Translations under genes and position numbers: made by a program
The notes under the pieces: generated by a model
Databases searched by the model: none
What the model was told of the DNA's origin: nothing
What the model saw: the letters and a program-made list of their open reading frames with translations, nothing else
Source: Dactylonectria macrodidyma
Lineage: Eukaryota > Ascomycota > Sordariomycetes > Hypocreales > Nectriaceae
DNA length: 64,000 nucleotides
Direction: 5' to 3'
NCBI GenBank assembly: GCA_020744425.1
Contig: JAGMUV010000001.1
Location: 1,860,001 to 1,924,000, forward strand
In this document: one piece after another, positions 47,061 through 59,760 of the stretch
Position numbering within the stretch: position 1 is the stretch's first letter
Layout of the letters: the number at the start of each line of letters is the position of its first letter

Positions 47061-50000
47061 ATGGTCCCACCACCTCGAGCGGGATCATTTTCGCCCAATC
47101 CTGCGCAGACACTTCAGACAGGATCCAGTCATTCACCCCACCCATCGCAGGCCGCTATCCTCAGCGCTGGCGCAAGCCCCAGCGCCAGCAGTCCGACGGG
47201 CAGCAACTCTTTGACCAAGATCGTCGTGGCCCAGGTCTATCTCCTGCTAAGCACCATCAAGGAGGATAAGGACCGCGCCAAGTGGGAACTACAGGTTGAT
47301 CAATTGAAAAAGGTATGCTCTCTCCCTGCTCACGCGCTCTATCCATGCTAAACGCCCCTCCGCCCTTAGCTCATCGATGAACACGGTATGGAAGTCTTCT
47401 CCAAATACTTTACCAGGCTGGTTGCCGGGAATGCGCCGCAGATATTCCCTGGCCTTAACCGGCCTGTCTCAAACCCCGGGAACTATCACATCCTCGTGGG
47501 TGAGATGCGAAAGATCGCACATGATGCTGGGCAAGCAAGCAAGATCGCCGAGTCGATAGAGAGTGGTACCGAAGATATTTACCGTGACTTCGATCTCTCG
47601 ACCTTCATGGAGCACTTCAAACTCGATGCGCTCGAGAAGACGTTGTTGGCTCTAGCGTTCAAGGTTGGCTCTCGAGGAGATCTCAAGACTAAAGGTAAGC
47701 AACCCTTCAACACGAACCGCTACGCGTCAGCAAACTAACTTTTGGGTTTCCAAGCCGACGCCATTCTATCAACCAATTTTCCATCCTTCGTGGATATTAT
47801 TTCGCGTCCTGAAATCGAGGCACATGCCGATTTAAGTCCCACTTTCATCGCCCTCATCATCGATCGATTCATCCAACATCATCCTCCTAGCTTCAACGCT
47901 TCATCCAGACGCGATCTACAAAACTATGTTGTAAAGCGATATATGAGCATGGATCTAGCACCCCCTTCTGAGGTCCTTGCAGCTCTCGATCTTGGCCGAG
48001 TTGTTGCGGAACGACCGCCGAACGCACTGGCGCGCTACATCCAGAAGACGGGTGTTGACTTCACGCGAGACGAGGATACCTGCGTCTCGTATCTTCAAAA
48101 TCGCCCCAGTAACATACAACTCACTCCCGATCAAGCATCTGCAGCCCTTACCTTCACGACCATCAGCCAAACGCCACAGTATGACCCTAGTATCCTGGTT
48201 GCTGCACTTCGACGAGTCGTTCCCACCTCCTTTGACTGGGTTGAAGTGGTTGCCTTCTTCGACCAACCATCGGCTCGCATCTCTTCTCAGCAATTCTTGC
48301 GCTTGTACAATGCTCTGCTGCCTGTTGCTCAGGATTCCAAGTCCGGCCTTGACATGCAGCGGCTTTGGGGAGGTGCCTGGAGCGAACCAGAAGCACAGTT
48401 ATCCTTCGTAAGCGCCTATGCGTCACTGACTCCTGATCAGCTGGATGCGACCACAATCCCCGGGCTTCATCGAAGCATCACCCTCGAAGACTATGCCAAC
48501 TCTCCCCCGAACGTCCGTGAGCGAGCTGCAGTCGCCGTCAAACACCCCTTGGTATCTGTTGCTGCGCTTTCCTCAATCTTCAACGTGGCACTGAGTTCGG
48601 TGCATGCGTCTCAGAGTGTTGAGGCGAAGCGACTGTTCCAGGAGGTTGTTGTCCCCAACCTTGACATTTTCCTCGTTTCTGCTTTCGAGGTCCCTCGACA
48701 GTCATGGGCCACAATGGCTGTTGATACCCTTAACTCCCTCTTTGAGAACTTCCTCTACAAACGATCACCAGAGTACGATTTTGTCCTCGATAGCCTTTGG
48801 AAAAAGGACAAGGAATGGGTGACACAGCGCTTGATTGATGCTCATGCAGTCAAACCTGTCGACCTTCCCCTTGTCTTCGAGCATGCGGTGAAGCATAAGT
48901 GGATTGATGGGCTTGTGTATCTGCCAAACGGTTTTGGTATCGACCTGGCTGCTCTGGCTCATGCCGAAGGATACCTTGACCTGTCAAAGTGGGCTCGTTT
49001 CAATGCTGATCGGAGTAACGAGATCTCTCGCACCCTCCTACAATTCTTAATGATCAAAGCCAGTCTCGAAATCCAGTTCCAGCGGACTCCTCCCGATCCC
49101 CCCGTTAAGACCAGCACCACTCTCCAAGTTCGCACCGTCTCAGCGCTACTGGCTATCCTGGAAGACTTCTTGCCAAAAGCTCCTGTTCAAGATTTGATCC
49201 TCGTCCAACGCCACTGCATCACAGCTTACCCGAGATTGATCAACTACGGCGAAGCTTACGATGATATCATCGATGCGAACGGCAAAGATGGCAATGCTCT
49301 TCCCCCAGCCGCCAACAGCAAAATGGAGGAACATTATAAGAAGATGTACAGCGACGAGATTCAGGTCCGCAACATTGTGGAGGTACTGGACAGATACAAG
49401 CATTCCAGAGATCCATTGGATCAAGATGTCTTTGCCTGCATGATTCACGGACTCTTTGACGAATACAACCATTATGTGGATTACCCACTTGAAGCCCTAG
49501 CTACGACGGCGGTCTTGTTTGGTGGCATAGTCTCCCACAAACTGATTTCAGACCTACCCCTCAAGATTGGGCTTGGGATGATATTAGAAGCTGTTCGGGA
49601 CCACATGCCGGATGACCCTATGTACAAGTTTGGTTTGCAGGCTCTGATGCAACTTCTAGTACGCTTCCGGGAATGGCCAGGGTTTTGCAAACAGCTTCTA
49701 CAAATTCCAGGCCTTCAAGGTACGGAGGCTTTCAAGAAAGCGGAAGACGTCGTCCATGATCACGACGATGAGACGGTTCGGGGTCGCAATGGTGCTGCGA
49801 CGCCTCATGGACTCGCATTCCCCGCCGATGCATTCCCCAATGGAAATCCCGAAGAACCAGCCAACGTCGATCGCCAACCACCCGCGTTCAGCTCTATCAA
49901 CGTTGACCCGCACGCCCAAGGTACCGAGTTCGATGAACCTGGCGAGGATGATCAGGACAAGGTTCAGTTCGTTTTGAACAACATCACCGAGGGCACCCTC

Positions 50001-53000
50001 CAGTCAATGTGCAAGGAGCTTCGTGAAACCATGGAGCGTAAGCATCAGCAATGGTTTGCTTGCCATCTCGTCGAAGAACGCGCCAAGATGCAGCCAAACT
50101 ACCACCATGTGTACCTCGAGTTGGTCAAGCTATTCGAAGACAGGTCTCTGTGGAGCGAAGTTCTTCGAGAGACGTATATCAGTGTGTCCCGCATGCTTAA
50201 CTCTGAGGCCACAATGCAGAACTCTACCGAGAGGACACATCTGAAAAACCTTGGTGGCTGGCTGGGACTTCTGACGCTTGCCCGGGATCGGCCTATCAAG
50301 CACAAAAACATTGCCTTCAAACAGCTGTTGATCGAGGCTCACGATACTAAGAGGCTGATCGTTGTCATTCCCTTCGTCTGCAAGGTCTTGCTTCAGGGTG
50401 CCTCCTCAGCAGTGTTCCGACCCCCGAATCCTTGGCTTATGGATATCATTCATTTGCTGATTGAGTTGTATCACCACGCGGAACTAAAGTTAAACCTGAA
50501 GTTCGAGATCGAGGTGCTTTGCAAGGGCCTGAACCTCGACCACAAGAGCATCGAACCATCGGGTGAGATATTGAACCGCCCCGTGATCGAAGAACCAACA
50601 GAGGTGCTACCCCAGGAACAAATGGATGGCTTCGAAAACCTGTCACTGAATGGCATGGGTTCTGCCGTTGGAGCTGGACTATCTCCTCAATCCGTTCCAC
50701 CAACCATTCCTGACCTCGGTCCTTTGATTAATATTCCTCCCACCAACGAGATGGTCGTCAGCGCTACCCGACTTCACGAGATCGTTCGCACAGCTCTCGG
50801 TCGAGCTCTCCAAGATATCATTCAGCCTGTGGTTGATCGATCTGTCACCATTGCCGCCATCTCCACCCAGCAGATGATTCACAAGGATTTCGCCACTGAA
50901 CATGACGAGAACCGCGTGCGAACCTCTGCTGTCAACATGGTTAAGGCAACCGCTGGCAGCCTAGCCTTGGTCACCTCAAAGGAACCGCTGCGAGCCAACT
51001 TTACCAACTACATGCGGAACCTGTCGAATGATCTTCCTCAGGGTCTGCCAGAAGGTACCATTATCATGTGCGTCAACTCTAACTTAGACCTAGCCTGCAA
51101 CATCATCGAAAAGCAGGCCGAGGAAAGGGCGGTTCCGGAGATTGAGGAGATGATTGAGCCCGAGCTGGAAGCCCGTCGCCGACACCGACTCCAACGACCT
51201 AACGACCCGTACTTTGACACGAACCTAAGCCGATGGGCCATGGCAATTCCAAACCCTTACAAGCTGTCGCCCAGTATGAACGGCTTGAACCCCGAACAGA
51301 TGGCAATCTACGAGGACTTCGCCAGACAGCCTCGTAGCACAGCTATTCCTACCCCTTCGCACGGCCCTTCTACCTCCGATGCAACGAGGTCCCTTGCAAA
51401 CGACGTGCTGCAGGAGCAATTTAACAACATGCCCAACCTGCCAACACCCGCCGAGACGCCGTCCATCCAGCAACACTTGGGTGCCCAGATGCAACCATAC
51501 GCCCCTCCCCATGCGCCTGCTGCCAACAGCATGGCCAACGGACGAACACCGGCATTCCAGATGGATGTGAGGGGTCTGGCCGAGCGTGTGAACAAGCTTC
51601 TCCAGGAACTTCTTCGAGTCGCCAATGAAGCGCATGAAGACCATTTCTTGGGCCTCCCCAGGCCACATCCCGTCCTAGACGTTGTCGATGCACTTGTTCA
51701 GTTGATCATCAAGACATCGCAGAATTCGGAAGAATTCGTCATCTACGCTGCCGAGCAGATCATCGCCCTTATCTTCCAACAGGTCGAAGACAATTTGACA
51801 CTGGAAAGTTTGGTCCACGTTCTAGAGACCCTAAGAAAAATCTCCGGCCTAGGCCTCAACAACCGAGTCCGCGCCTTATTCAGTCAACAACCCGGATCTA
51901 CCTTTCTCAGTCTACCATTACTCGCGGCATTGACCCGGACTGACCTCCTGGATTGGAGGAACATCGATTTGGCCATGTCCAAAGCACTCCTAGCCCGCAA
52001 GGAGGGCTCTCTTGACTTCTTAGAGCACATGCTGGACCTCGCACTCCTGAACAATCGGCCTATTGCCCTATACGCTGATTTCGTTCGAACCCTTGAAGCT
52101 GCCTGGGCTTGGATCTGCGAGGATCCCAACTCGGCCGCAGGCCAACGAGTTAAGAACAAACTCACTGGGTCCGGGCTACCCCGACCGTCCCAGGTCACCG
52201 ATGAACAGGCCACTTTCCGACAAGACCAAATGGAGTATGTTTTCGAGGAATGGGTCCATCTTTGCAACAACCACAATGCCTCCGAAAAAGCTAGCATCGC
52301 CTTCGTTCAACAGCTACAGGTCAAGCAAGTTATCCGCGATCGAGATGACTTCTTCATATTTCTCCGCATCGCCATCGATCTCTGTGTCGATCGGTTTGAA
52401 CATATCCTACACGCCGGCGCCGTTGGTGACGCATATCTCATGGTTGACTCATTGGCCAAGCTGATTGGTACATTCATTGCCATGCAACCAGAGACACCTG
52501 GCAGTCGAGCGTCGTTCGTGGACTCCACACTAGCGTTGGTCACATTGGTGCTTAACCATCACCATGTTAACCGTGGAGAGCAACTAAACCAGAGAGTGTT
52601 CTTCCGCCTTGTGTCCATGGTGCTCCATGAGGTTCATATTCTTTCTGAGGACCTTGGCAATGAGGAGCGTCGCGATATCTTCCTCAAGATCACCACTAGG
52701 TTCGCGGGGCTAGGCCCTACCCATCTGCCCGGCTTCATCTACGCCTGGCTATCTCTCATTCAACACCGGGCTTTCTTACCAGTGGTCCTTCAGATGTTCG
52801 ATGGCGCTGGATGGTCTGCTTATGTCGATCTCGTGTGCCAGCTCCTCGACACCCTTGGGGAGCAGCTCAAGGTATTCGAGGTGTCCAATGTTGCAAAGGA
52901 GATCTACCGTGCTACTCTCAAGCTCCTCGTCATTCTGCAACACGACTTCCCGGATTTCATCGCTGCCAACCACGTCAGACTCTGTGCCAGCATCCCACCA

Positions 53001-53803
53001 CACTGCACCCAGTTGCTCAATGCTGTTCTGGCCGCTAACCCACAGCAGAGCCCCAAGCTCCCCGAAACCCTCCCTCCTGGAGTCAAGGGCGACCGACCAG
53101 GTGAGGCTAGAGTCAGCCCGCTGCTAGTGGACGAGGCGATTACCATACTCAGAGATGCTGGGCTACTAAGCGTCCTTGATCAAGCCCTCCAGACCGGCCC
53201 CTCGGAAGAGATCGTGGCGACCATCACCCACGCTATAACACACAACCCGCCAAAGGAGACGACCTATGGACAAATCCCTGTCGCGGCAAATGTGCGAGTG
53301 ATTGGAGCTGCAGTCATCTACATAGGGCAGCATGCCGCAGACCAGGCCGCCCAGGCTGGCACTGCTGTCACTGTCACTGGCGAAGAGGCTGAGGTTTCTA
53401 CTTTGTCCCTCCTCATTCATGAGCTCTCGCCTGAGGCAAGATATTACGTCCTAGCCAGCATGATCAACCAATTGCGGTTCCCAAACGCCCACACAGATTT
53501 CTTTAGCCAAGTCCTCTTGTACATTTTCGGCAAGGACCTGAACGATCCGGAAGAGTCGGAGATCCGTCAGGAGATCACTCGAATTCTGCTTGAGCGTCTT
53601 ATCGGATTCTGGCCACAGCCATGGGGCCTGATGTGTACCGTTCTGGAGTTGGTGAAGAACGATAAGTACATGTTCTTCGATCTTCCATTCATCAAAACAA
53701 CCCCAGAGGTAAGTTTTGCGCCCACATGGAATGCAAAGCCAAGTCAATGCTAACAATGTACTAGGCTGCCGAACGATTTGCTCAGGTACTCCAACGAGCT
53801 TAA
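47061..53803 (+). CDS. NOT1: NOT1, scaffold of the CCR4-NOT complex
   Basis: Exons are 47061-47312, 47370-47694, 47755-53708 and 53765-53803, giving 2189 aa, in the expected range. The protein is almost wholly helical, HEAT-like repeats. Recognisable stretches include the CAF1-binding middle region (NNITEGTLQSMCKELRE) and the region around EWVHLCNNHN. The C-terminal NOT1 superfamily domain, which docks the NOT2-NOT5 module, includes ARYYVLASMINQLRFPNAHTDFFSQVLLY-type sequence and LERLIGFWPQPWGLM. The last exon encodes only AAERFAQVLQRA. CCR4-NOT is the main cytoplasmic deadenylase and also regulates transcription. The start at MVPPPRAGSFSPNP was chosen because it matches the usual short Ser/Pro-rich N-terminus; the open frame extends further upstream into the C/T-rich leader. 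Confidence 0.96.
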
Positions 53804-54222
53804 GGGACATGACGGGCGTGACGGATGGAGGCGTCGCGGAACACGGAGATACAAGGAGGATATATTTGAACCATGCAATGGCGATGATTTCTGGTATCAG
53901 TGCAGTACATCGTCGAGAGACCCAGGGAGGCGTTTGGTAAAAGGCTCTCTCGAAAACTATAGAGATGTAGTGTCAGCGGACAATGGCTGTCTTGTCTGGG
54001 GGGACAAGTCGCCAGAGCCTGACAACACACGGTAATACTGTATTAATGTACGATAAAGTAGTTTTACGAGGTGTGAAGAAAATACTAGGCGTACTGGTTT
54101 GACACAACAAAATGAACATAATCATCACGAGACCAGAGCAGTATGTGAGTGTGGTGGTTCTACTCTGAGCCGGAGGTTTGCAAGGGTTGTGCAGAAGAGA
54201 TACAAGCAACTCTCTCCCCATC
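53804..54222. other. Convergent 3' interval, NOT1 and PhzF-like gene
   Basis: About 420 bp with no coding content. The 3' untranslated regions of both genes lie here. Confidence 0.5.
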
Positions 54223-55140
54223 TTAAATGGTGACATATCCCCGCATAATTTGCGTGGCAGTCCCTGACAACTTGACTGTGTCAATCTTGGAATCAAGGAG
54301 GGCGACTTCGACTACAATGTTGCTCTCCCTACCCATTTCCACGCCTTGATCAATCTCGAAACGAAAGGTCTGGTTGTGGAGGTCGGGTTGCCTGAGGGTG
54401 AGGTAACTGGAGAGTGCGCATGCGGCACTGCCCGTAGCAGGATCCTCCATGGTTGACTCCATCATGCGTGAGCGAATAGAGAATACAGTCTTTCCAGCCT
54501 CATTTCTCTGGCCAGTGTGAACGAAATAATACTTCGACAGGTGACCCTCCTGCCAACCGTCGTCAAGGAGCTGTTCAGTGCGGAAGGGTGTGACACTCGT
54601 TGTGACGTTTGCAAGCTGATCAAGGTCGGGGAGGTTAATGAGGGCAAAGGTCATGCCTTTGACAATACTGAATAGTGGAGCGTCGAGTTCAAGGCGTCGG
54701 ATAGCCAGATCGGAATTCAGCTGGCCGGGGTTCGGCGCGGGCAGGTCGGCGATGGTTTTGTGATGCTGACGGACGTTATGCGGAATGGCGGCCTGGATGT
54801 GGCCCGGGGCGGTCTCAATGAGGGGGATAGGGCCTGCCTTTGTAATGAGGGTATTTACACCTTCTGGTCGAAGGAAAACAGCGGTGCCAATGGTGGGGTG
54901 GCCGGCAAATGGGAGCTCGGCACTGGTAACGAAGATGTCGATGACTCGCTCCTTGTTGACTTCGTGATCGGGAACATCGTGGACGAATACGGTCTCGGAA
55001 AGGTTGAACTCGCGAGCTATGACTTGCTTCTGGGCTTGGGAGGGCGGGGGAACGCTTGAGGGTATGGTAACGACGGCCAGGGGGTTGCCTCGATATCGTG
55101 TAGCTGTAAAGACGTCGAGGGTGACGAAGGGGAACTCCAT
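54223..55140 (-). CDS. PhzF-family isomerase/epimerase-like protein
   Basis: One exon, 305 aa. The family signature is complete: FVTLDVFTATRYRGNPLAVV at the N-terminus, the catalytic Glu in NLSETVFV, the AGHPTIGTAVFL loop, and the C-terminal DPATGSAACALSSYL, together forming two similar diaminopimelate-epimerase-like halves. The best known member acts in phenazine synthesis, but most fungal members are uncharacterised and no phenazine genes are here. The substrate is therefore unknown. The first ATG is used; the open frame extends 44 codons further upstream without an ATG. A MITE lies 401 bp upstream. Confidence 0.92.
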   Translation of the reverse strand: MEFPFVTLDVFTATRYRGNPLAVVTIPSSVPPPSQAQKQVIAREFNLSETVFVHDVPDHEVNKERVIDIFVTSAELPFAGHPTIGTAVFLRPEGVNTLITKAGPIPLIETAPGHIQAAIPHNVRQHHKTIADLPAPNPGQLNSDLAIRRLELDAPLFSIVKGMTFALINLPDLDQLANVTTSVTPFRTEQLLDDGWQEGHLSKYYFVHTGQRNEAGKTVFSIRSRMMESTMEDPATGSAACALSSYLTLRQPDLHNQTFRFEIDQGVEMGRESNIVVEVALLDSKIDTVKLSGTATQIMRGYVTI

Positions 55141-55540
55141 ATTGGGTATGTCGACCGAAGCTTCGAAAGTATGTAGCTGTCGTGGGGGTGCGTGCGGCGC
55201 AATGCACAATGGCGTATGGCGAAACTTAGTTCGAGTAATGTAGTTGTGCTTTGGGAGATAGGCACTTAGCAATTAGCAAAAAGGGAAAGTTTTGGTGACG
55301 ATGAAATAAGTGTGAGTCAAGTGTGTGGTACGTTTAAGTGTGCGTTTGTGTGTGTGCAAGTGAGGGGGAGGGGTGATTCCTGTTGGTGGTGTGGGGTCAA
55401 AATGACGAGGGGAGCATGACTCGGTACCTAGAGGAGAGTTGGGGCTAAGTGCTACCTACGTAAGCGATGGTATAGGGTAGGTAATTAGGCGGGGTTTGTC
55501 CAATCCATGCTCGCTCAATGGGATGCATGATGCTTTAAGA

Positions 55541-55782
55541 GCTGGGGGAAGAAAAACACCACACATCAATTACCTCTCTACTACAATTCGCTCCTTTAGG
55601 GAGTAAGTAATTACTAAATCATAGTAAAATCAAACAATAATAAGATCAACATTCTACCAAATTAGTTTAAATTATTTATAGTATATATCCTGTTGTTAAC
55701 TTTGCATATGAAGTTACTCCGCAGACGGGAAGTTGATGCTTTTTGGTGTGTGGTGTTTTTTTCCCCACTCCTTGGCTGCCTG
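55541..55782. mobile_element. MITE-like element, family A copy 3
   Basis: The left end GGGGGAAGAAAAACACCACA (from 55544) is nearly identical to copy 1 for about 28 bases. The right end, read on the minus strand, has GTGGGGAAAAAAACACCACA. The interior is very AT-rich. TAAGA occurs on both flanks (55536-55540 and 55783-55787), a possible duplication, but the right border is about ten bases longer than in the other copies and so is less certain. Confidence 0.7.
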
Positions 55783-58032
55783 TAAGACAGTATGTACTCA
55801 ACAAAGGCAATGCAAGAGCAAGACAGCGAAACAAGGAGGGGCTTCGGTGGCTTTGGGGGACATGAACCACTCCCGTCAGGAGCAGCTGCAAGGTAAAGGA
55901 GGAGCGAATTTGGATGTGCCGGCTGGCGTTCCTCGGACATTGGCGGGCTGTCCTGCACCGTCCTCGGCGGTGGGGCAGAACCGCAGAAGCAATGGGGGAG
56001 AAACGGGTCGTTGACGGTCTATAGTGAACAACCAACAACTCAGATTTGCGCCTGGAGCAATGAGCTTCGTCCTTTGGTCGAGCTGGAGCCTCAGGAAGCC
56101 CTGCATATTCACACACACACACAAATACTGTAAGCACTTGACGAGGTTGGTCTTGCTGCACCTCGAGTCAATGGGCGAAATCAAGCTGGATGGATGGACA
56201 TCATTCGATGTTAGCCCGGTTTCGGGGCGAGGTGTGCCAGTCGCCTTCTTGGGTGTGGGTGGAGAAGCGCCGGACTGCAGCGCGAAAGCAAGGGGGAGGG
56301 GGAGCTAGAGCTGCATAGAAGCCACCTCGTGGGATTCAGCTGGGACAAAGCCCAGTTTTCCTTGGGTTTCTTGGGGGTCCTCGAGTTCTCAACCCTTGAG
56401 CCAACAGAGCTGTAGGGCAGGTCGACTCGTAAAAAAAGCCACGCCATGGAGGTGAGATCTCAAGGAGAAAAAGGGTAGCTAGGTAGGGGGAGGGGGAAGG
56501 CTGGCGCTTTCAAGGGTGACGACAATGACGCTGCTGCCGGTTGGGGAACAGTCGAGCAGGAGGCAGATAGCGTTGCGGTCGTGCTCAGGAGCCCCCGGCA
56601 CTGGCAAGGTCTTGGTCGTACGGTCATGTAAGTGCGTGTAAGAGGAGTGGCTGTCGCGGCAGCAGGGGGAAGAAACAAGGTTGGAGGGTTTCAATGTCTC
56701 AGTGTCGTGGCTGGAAACGGAATAACAGACCATCGAATGCGAAGGGGAATGGGGGACAGGGCCCGAGAGAAAGGCTCTGCATGATGTGTTACGACGTGGG
56801 ACAATCACAATAGCAATAACAAACAACTGCCCTTGAGACCCAGAAGTGCAGAAATAACAATCAAAGCTGCATCCCGAAATAACGGCCAGACAACCCACAG
56901 GTGGACAAAAGGCGGCGGGACTAGCACGGCAGACGAGAGTGCCAAGTGGGAACATGCCCAAATAGGTAGGGAAGCGGTTCTGGACTCTGGGCTGCTCAGT
57001 GCTGGCATCGGACGAGAGAGGGGGTCCAAGGTACTATGTATAAGTGCCATGTGTAAGTACTACGTGCATAGTAGTAAGCACGGCTCGTCAACGTCTGGAG
57101 ACGCCGCCCATCCATGTCCCATGTCGGTCAAGTGTCTGTCAGTTTGTGTGTATCGGATGCTGCGGGTCGGATGCTGCTCAAGGCAAAATGGAGGGATTAA
57201 AACAAGATGGCCATGGGGAAAGAAACATGGCGATTGGCAGCGTGACGGATCATGTCGAGACACACTCACTCTCCGTCTCACACACCTCTATTTACGGAAG
57301 AGAGGCTTGCTTTAATTCGTACACACAGTACGTCTTTCAAACATCAAACATCGCATACGACAGCGACCTGAGGCACAGACGCGGCAAGCGATGCCTGGTC
57401 GGCATCACTGACACAAACTGACACACTGACACGCGCTCTCTGAGAGATCGATTGCCATGGGCGACGGGGGTCTGGCCGACTCTCCAACGGGGCGTGCCAG
57501 GGATCCAACGGGGTCTTGATGGAGCAAATGATGGGGATGAAGAGATGATCCGGTCCACTCGTCATCTACGGACATACGAAATGGGGCTACGTACCACCGA
57601 CGGCACCGCTCCAAGTCGAGATGGTGTTGCGGGAGCCGCCCTTCTTTTTTTGTCTGCTGGAATGCCATTCAACATGCCTTGCATAGTTACCTAGGTGAGC
57701 GTCGGCATAATCAGATAGATTATGTCATGTTAGCCGTAGGTAGGGTCATCATGTTAAAAGCGGCTTACACGTTGCACGGCGTTTCTGCGCCTTCGCACAG
57801 CGCCACCAGCCTCCGGATCGGCAGTGGGCGACTCAGTCCGCACCATGACGGAGGCGCCCTGCTTGTGTTAGTGCCGCGCCTCAAAAAGGATTTCAGGGTC
57901 CCGACGACCAAAAGCACTAAACTGCAAGACCCGGAGTGGCCCGGCCGCCGGAAGGGCCAGAGGGCGGGTGAGGCGGCAGGATGCTTCGGCCAAGGATGTC
58001 CCAGAGCGTCCAGCGCAGGCGACCACCTTGAA

Positions 58033-58067
58033 AGCGTTCAAGCGTTCAAGCGTTCAAGCGTTCAAGC
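58033..58067. repeat. 8-bp tandem repeat, AGCGTTCA x 4.4
   Basis: Four perfect consecutive copies of AGCGTTCA plus a partial copy in intergenic DNA. A microsatellite with no evident function. Confidence 0.85.
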
Positions 58068-58116
58068 AACTCTGATCCGTGGAGCCGCCCATCAGGTGGA
58101 TGAGGCGACGGCGACT

Positions 58117-58133
58117 ACGTACCTTAGGTACGT
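58117..58133. repeat. 17-bp palindrome ACGTACCTTAGGTACGT
   Basis: Perfect 8-bp arms around one central base. It belongs to the recurrent ACCTNAGGT words seen in several intergenic places of this window. Confidence 0.7.
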
Positions 58134-59760
58134 GGGAAGGAGAAAGAGTACTACGTGCGTACTTAGCCTGCGTACTACTGGCAAGGCTTGACGTGAGAGA
58201 AACTCCATTGCAGAGGCAAAGCCCCGAAGAAGCATGAAAAATGGCCTCGGCCAAACCTCCTTCTGGACGTACGTCTCGAACAAAGGAACCAATCGGCGGG
58301 TGGATGATTGTATTGATGCCCCTGCTGAGTCGTTCCGGAAGACGAAATTCACGCGCCCTCAGTAGCATCTCGAGCCCAGCACCCAGCACCCAGCGCCCCC
58401 CAGCACCATCCCGTGAGAAAGACGGTATGGATGCATGGCAGACCGCATCGAGCACCTACATTGAGTCTGGGTCGCCTGGGTACGACGTGTTGCGTCCATT
58501 GACCGCCCACCGCCACTCTCTCCCTGGCATCCGTCCTGCATCCATCCCATCCCCCTCTTGTCTCTCGGCGTCTCTGTCCTGCTTGCCTGTTTGCCTGCCT
58601 GCTTGCCTGCCTGCGTGTTTGCTTAGTGGTTGTTGGCGCCCAGCTTTCTTTCTTTCCCCAGCACCCGCACCGACCGCATCTACAGCCTCCCACTTTCTCC
58701 CCCTGTTGCGCCGCACTGAGGCCCGAAACCGCTTGCCGCACGACTGGACGCGGTTCGAGTCTCGATGGCATCACACGGCATTGGGCTACCCAAGGGATCG
58801 TTGGGTGTGCGTGCTCATCACCTGCATCTGCGTGTGATTGGGCCCTCTTTTCCTATCCCCCTTTGAACTCGCTTGTCCATGACTTCATGCCTCTGGTGAC
58901 GGATGTTGCCTCGTTCTTTTTTTTTTTCTTTTCTACGCTGGATCCTCTTTTTTTTTTTTGGACCCAAAGTGGCCAGGATCCATGGGTTTTCGATGCTCTG
59001 GCGCGCCCCATAGACTGTTAGCGTGACCCACTCCCGGCAGCCATGCACGCCAGTCCCAGCCAATGGTGACTAGGGGAAACGAAAAAAAAAAGTTCGAGCT
59101 CTCGTGCTCCTGCCTGGGGCTGTCTGGATTGACCGGGGGGTGTGGAGCTGGGTGGTCGCCGCTCCTTCTCCATCGTCGTGCGGTGCTGTGAGGCAAGAGA
59201 CCCGACCGATGACCCCCAAATCCGCCAACCAGCCTGCAAGAAATTCATTCATTCATCCATTGCCTGAGCTTTCCGTCGTGCCTTCTGCCTTCCCCAGTGC
59301 CCACTTCCCACGCTCCTGTCCCCGTCATCCCCGTCGTCGCCGCCTTCCTTCCAATCCCTCCCTTCCATTTGCCTGAGGTGCCTTGCCTTGCCTTGTCTTC
59401 CAGGTTGCTTCCGCCGTTACCAATCCGTAGACCGCCCTCTCCCTGCCTTCTTCTTCTACCCCCCGAGTGCGCCCGATCAACAACAACAACCACCCCCCAT
59501 TACCTTCCTCCAACAACATCGCCAACTGAGAGTTTACCCCCTCACCGTCTCTCCCTCTTACACGCACTCACGATCTCTTCTCGACCTCTACCTGTCTTCC
59601 AATCTACACGGATAGATCATCCCGCCTTTGACTGCGTCCCGGAGACCAATCCATGGAAAGCGATCTCTCCGCCACCTACCGCCCATAGATCTCTCCCTAA
59701 CCTCGTCGACAATCCCCGGTCCTCTCGGTTTTCGTCTTCGTCTTCGTCTTCATCCTCATC

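Larger units (their letters stand above)
55141..59760. other. Large 4.6 kb divergent intergenic region
   Basis: It separates the starts of the PhzF-like gene and the Gds1-like gene, and is one of the longest gene-free stretches in the window. Many short frames occur on both strands but are mutually antisense and unlike known proteins. It contains a MITE, short tandem repeats near 58033 and 58570, T and CT tracts near 58915-58960, and a C/T-rich stretch from about 59.2 kb that is probably the Gds1-like 5' leader. Confidence 0.55.

Noticed and set aside
15249..53803. PAN2 and NOT1 as a deadenylation gene cluster
   Set aside because: They are 28 kb apart with a dozen unrelated genes between; neighbouring housekeeping genes are enough to explain it.
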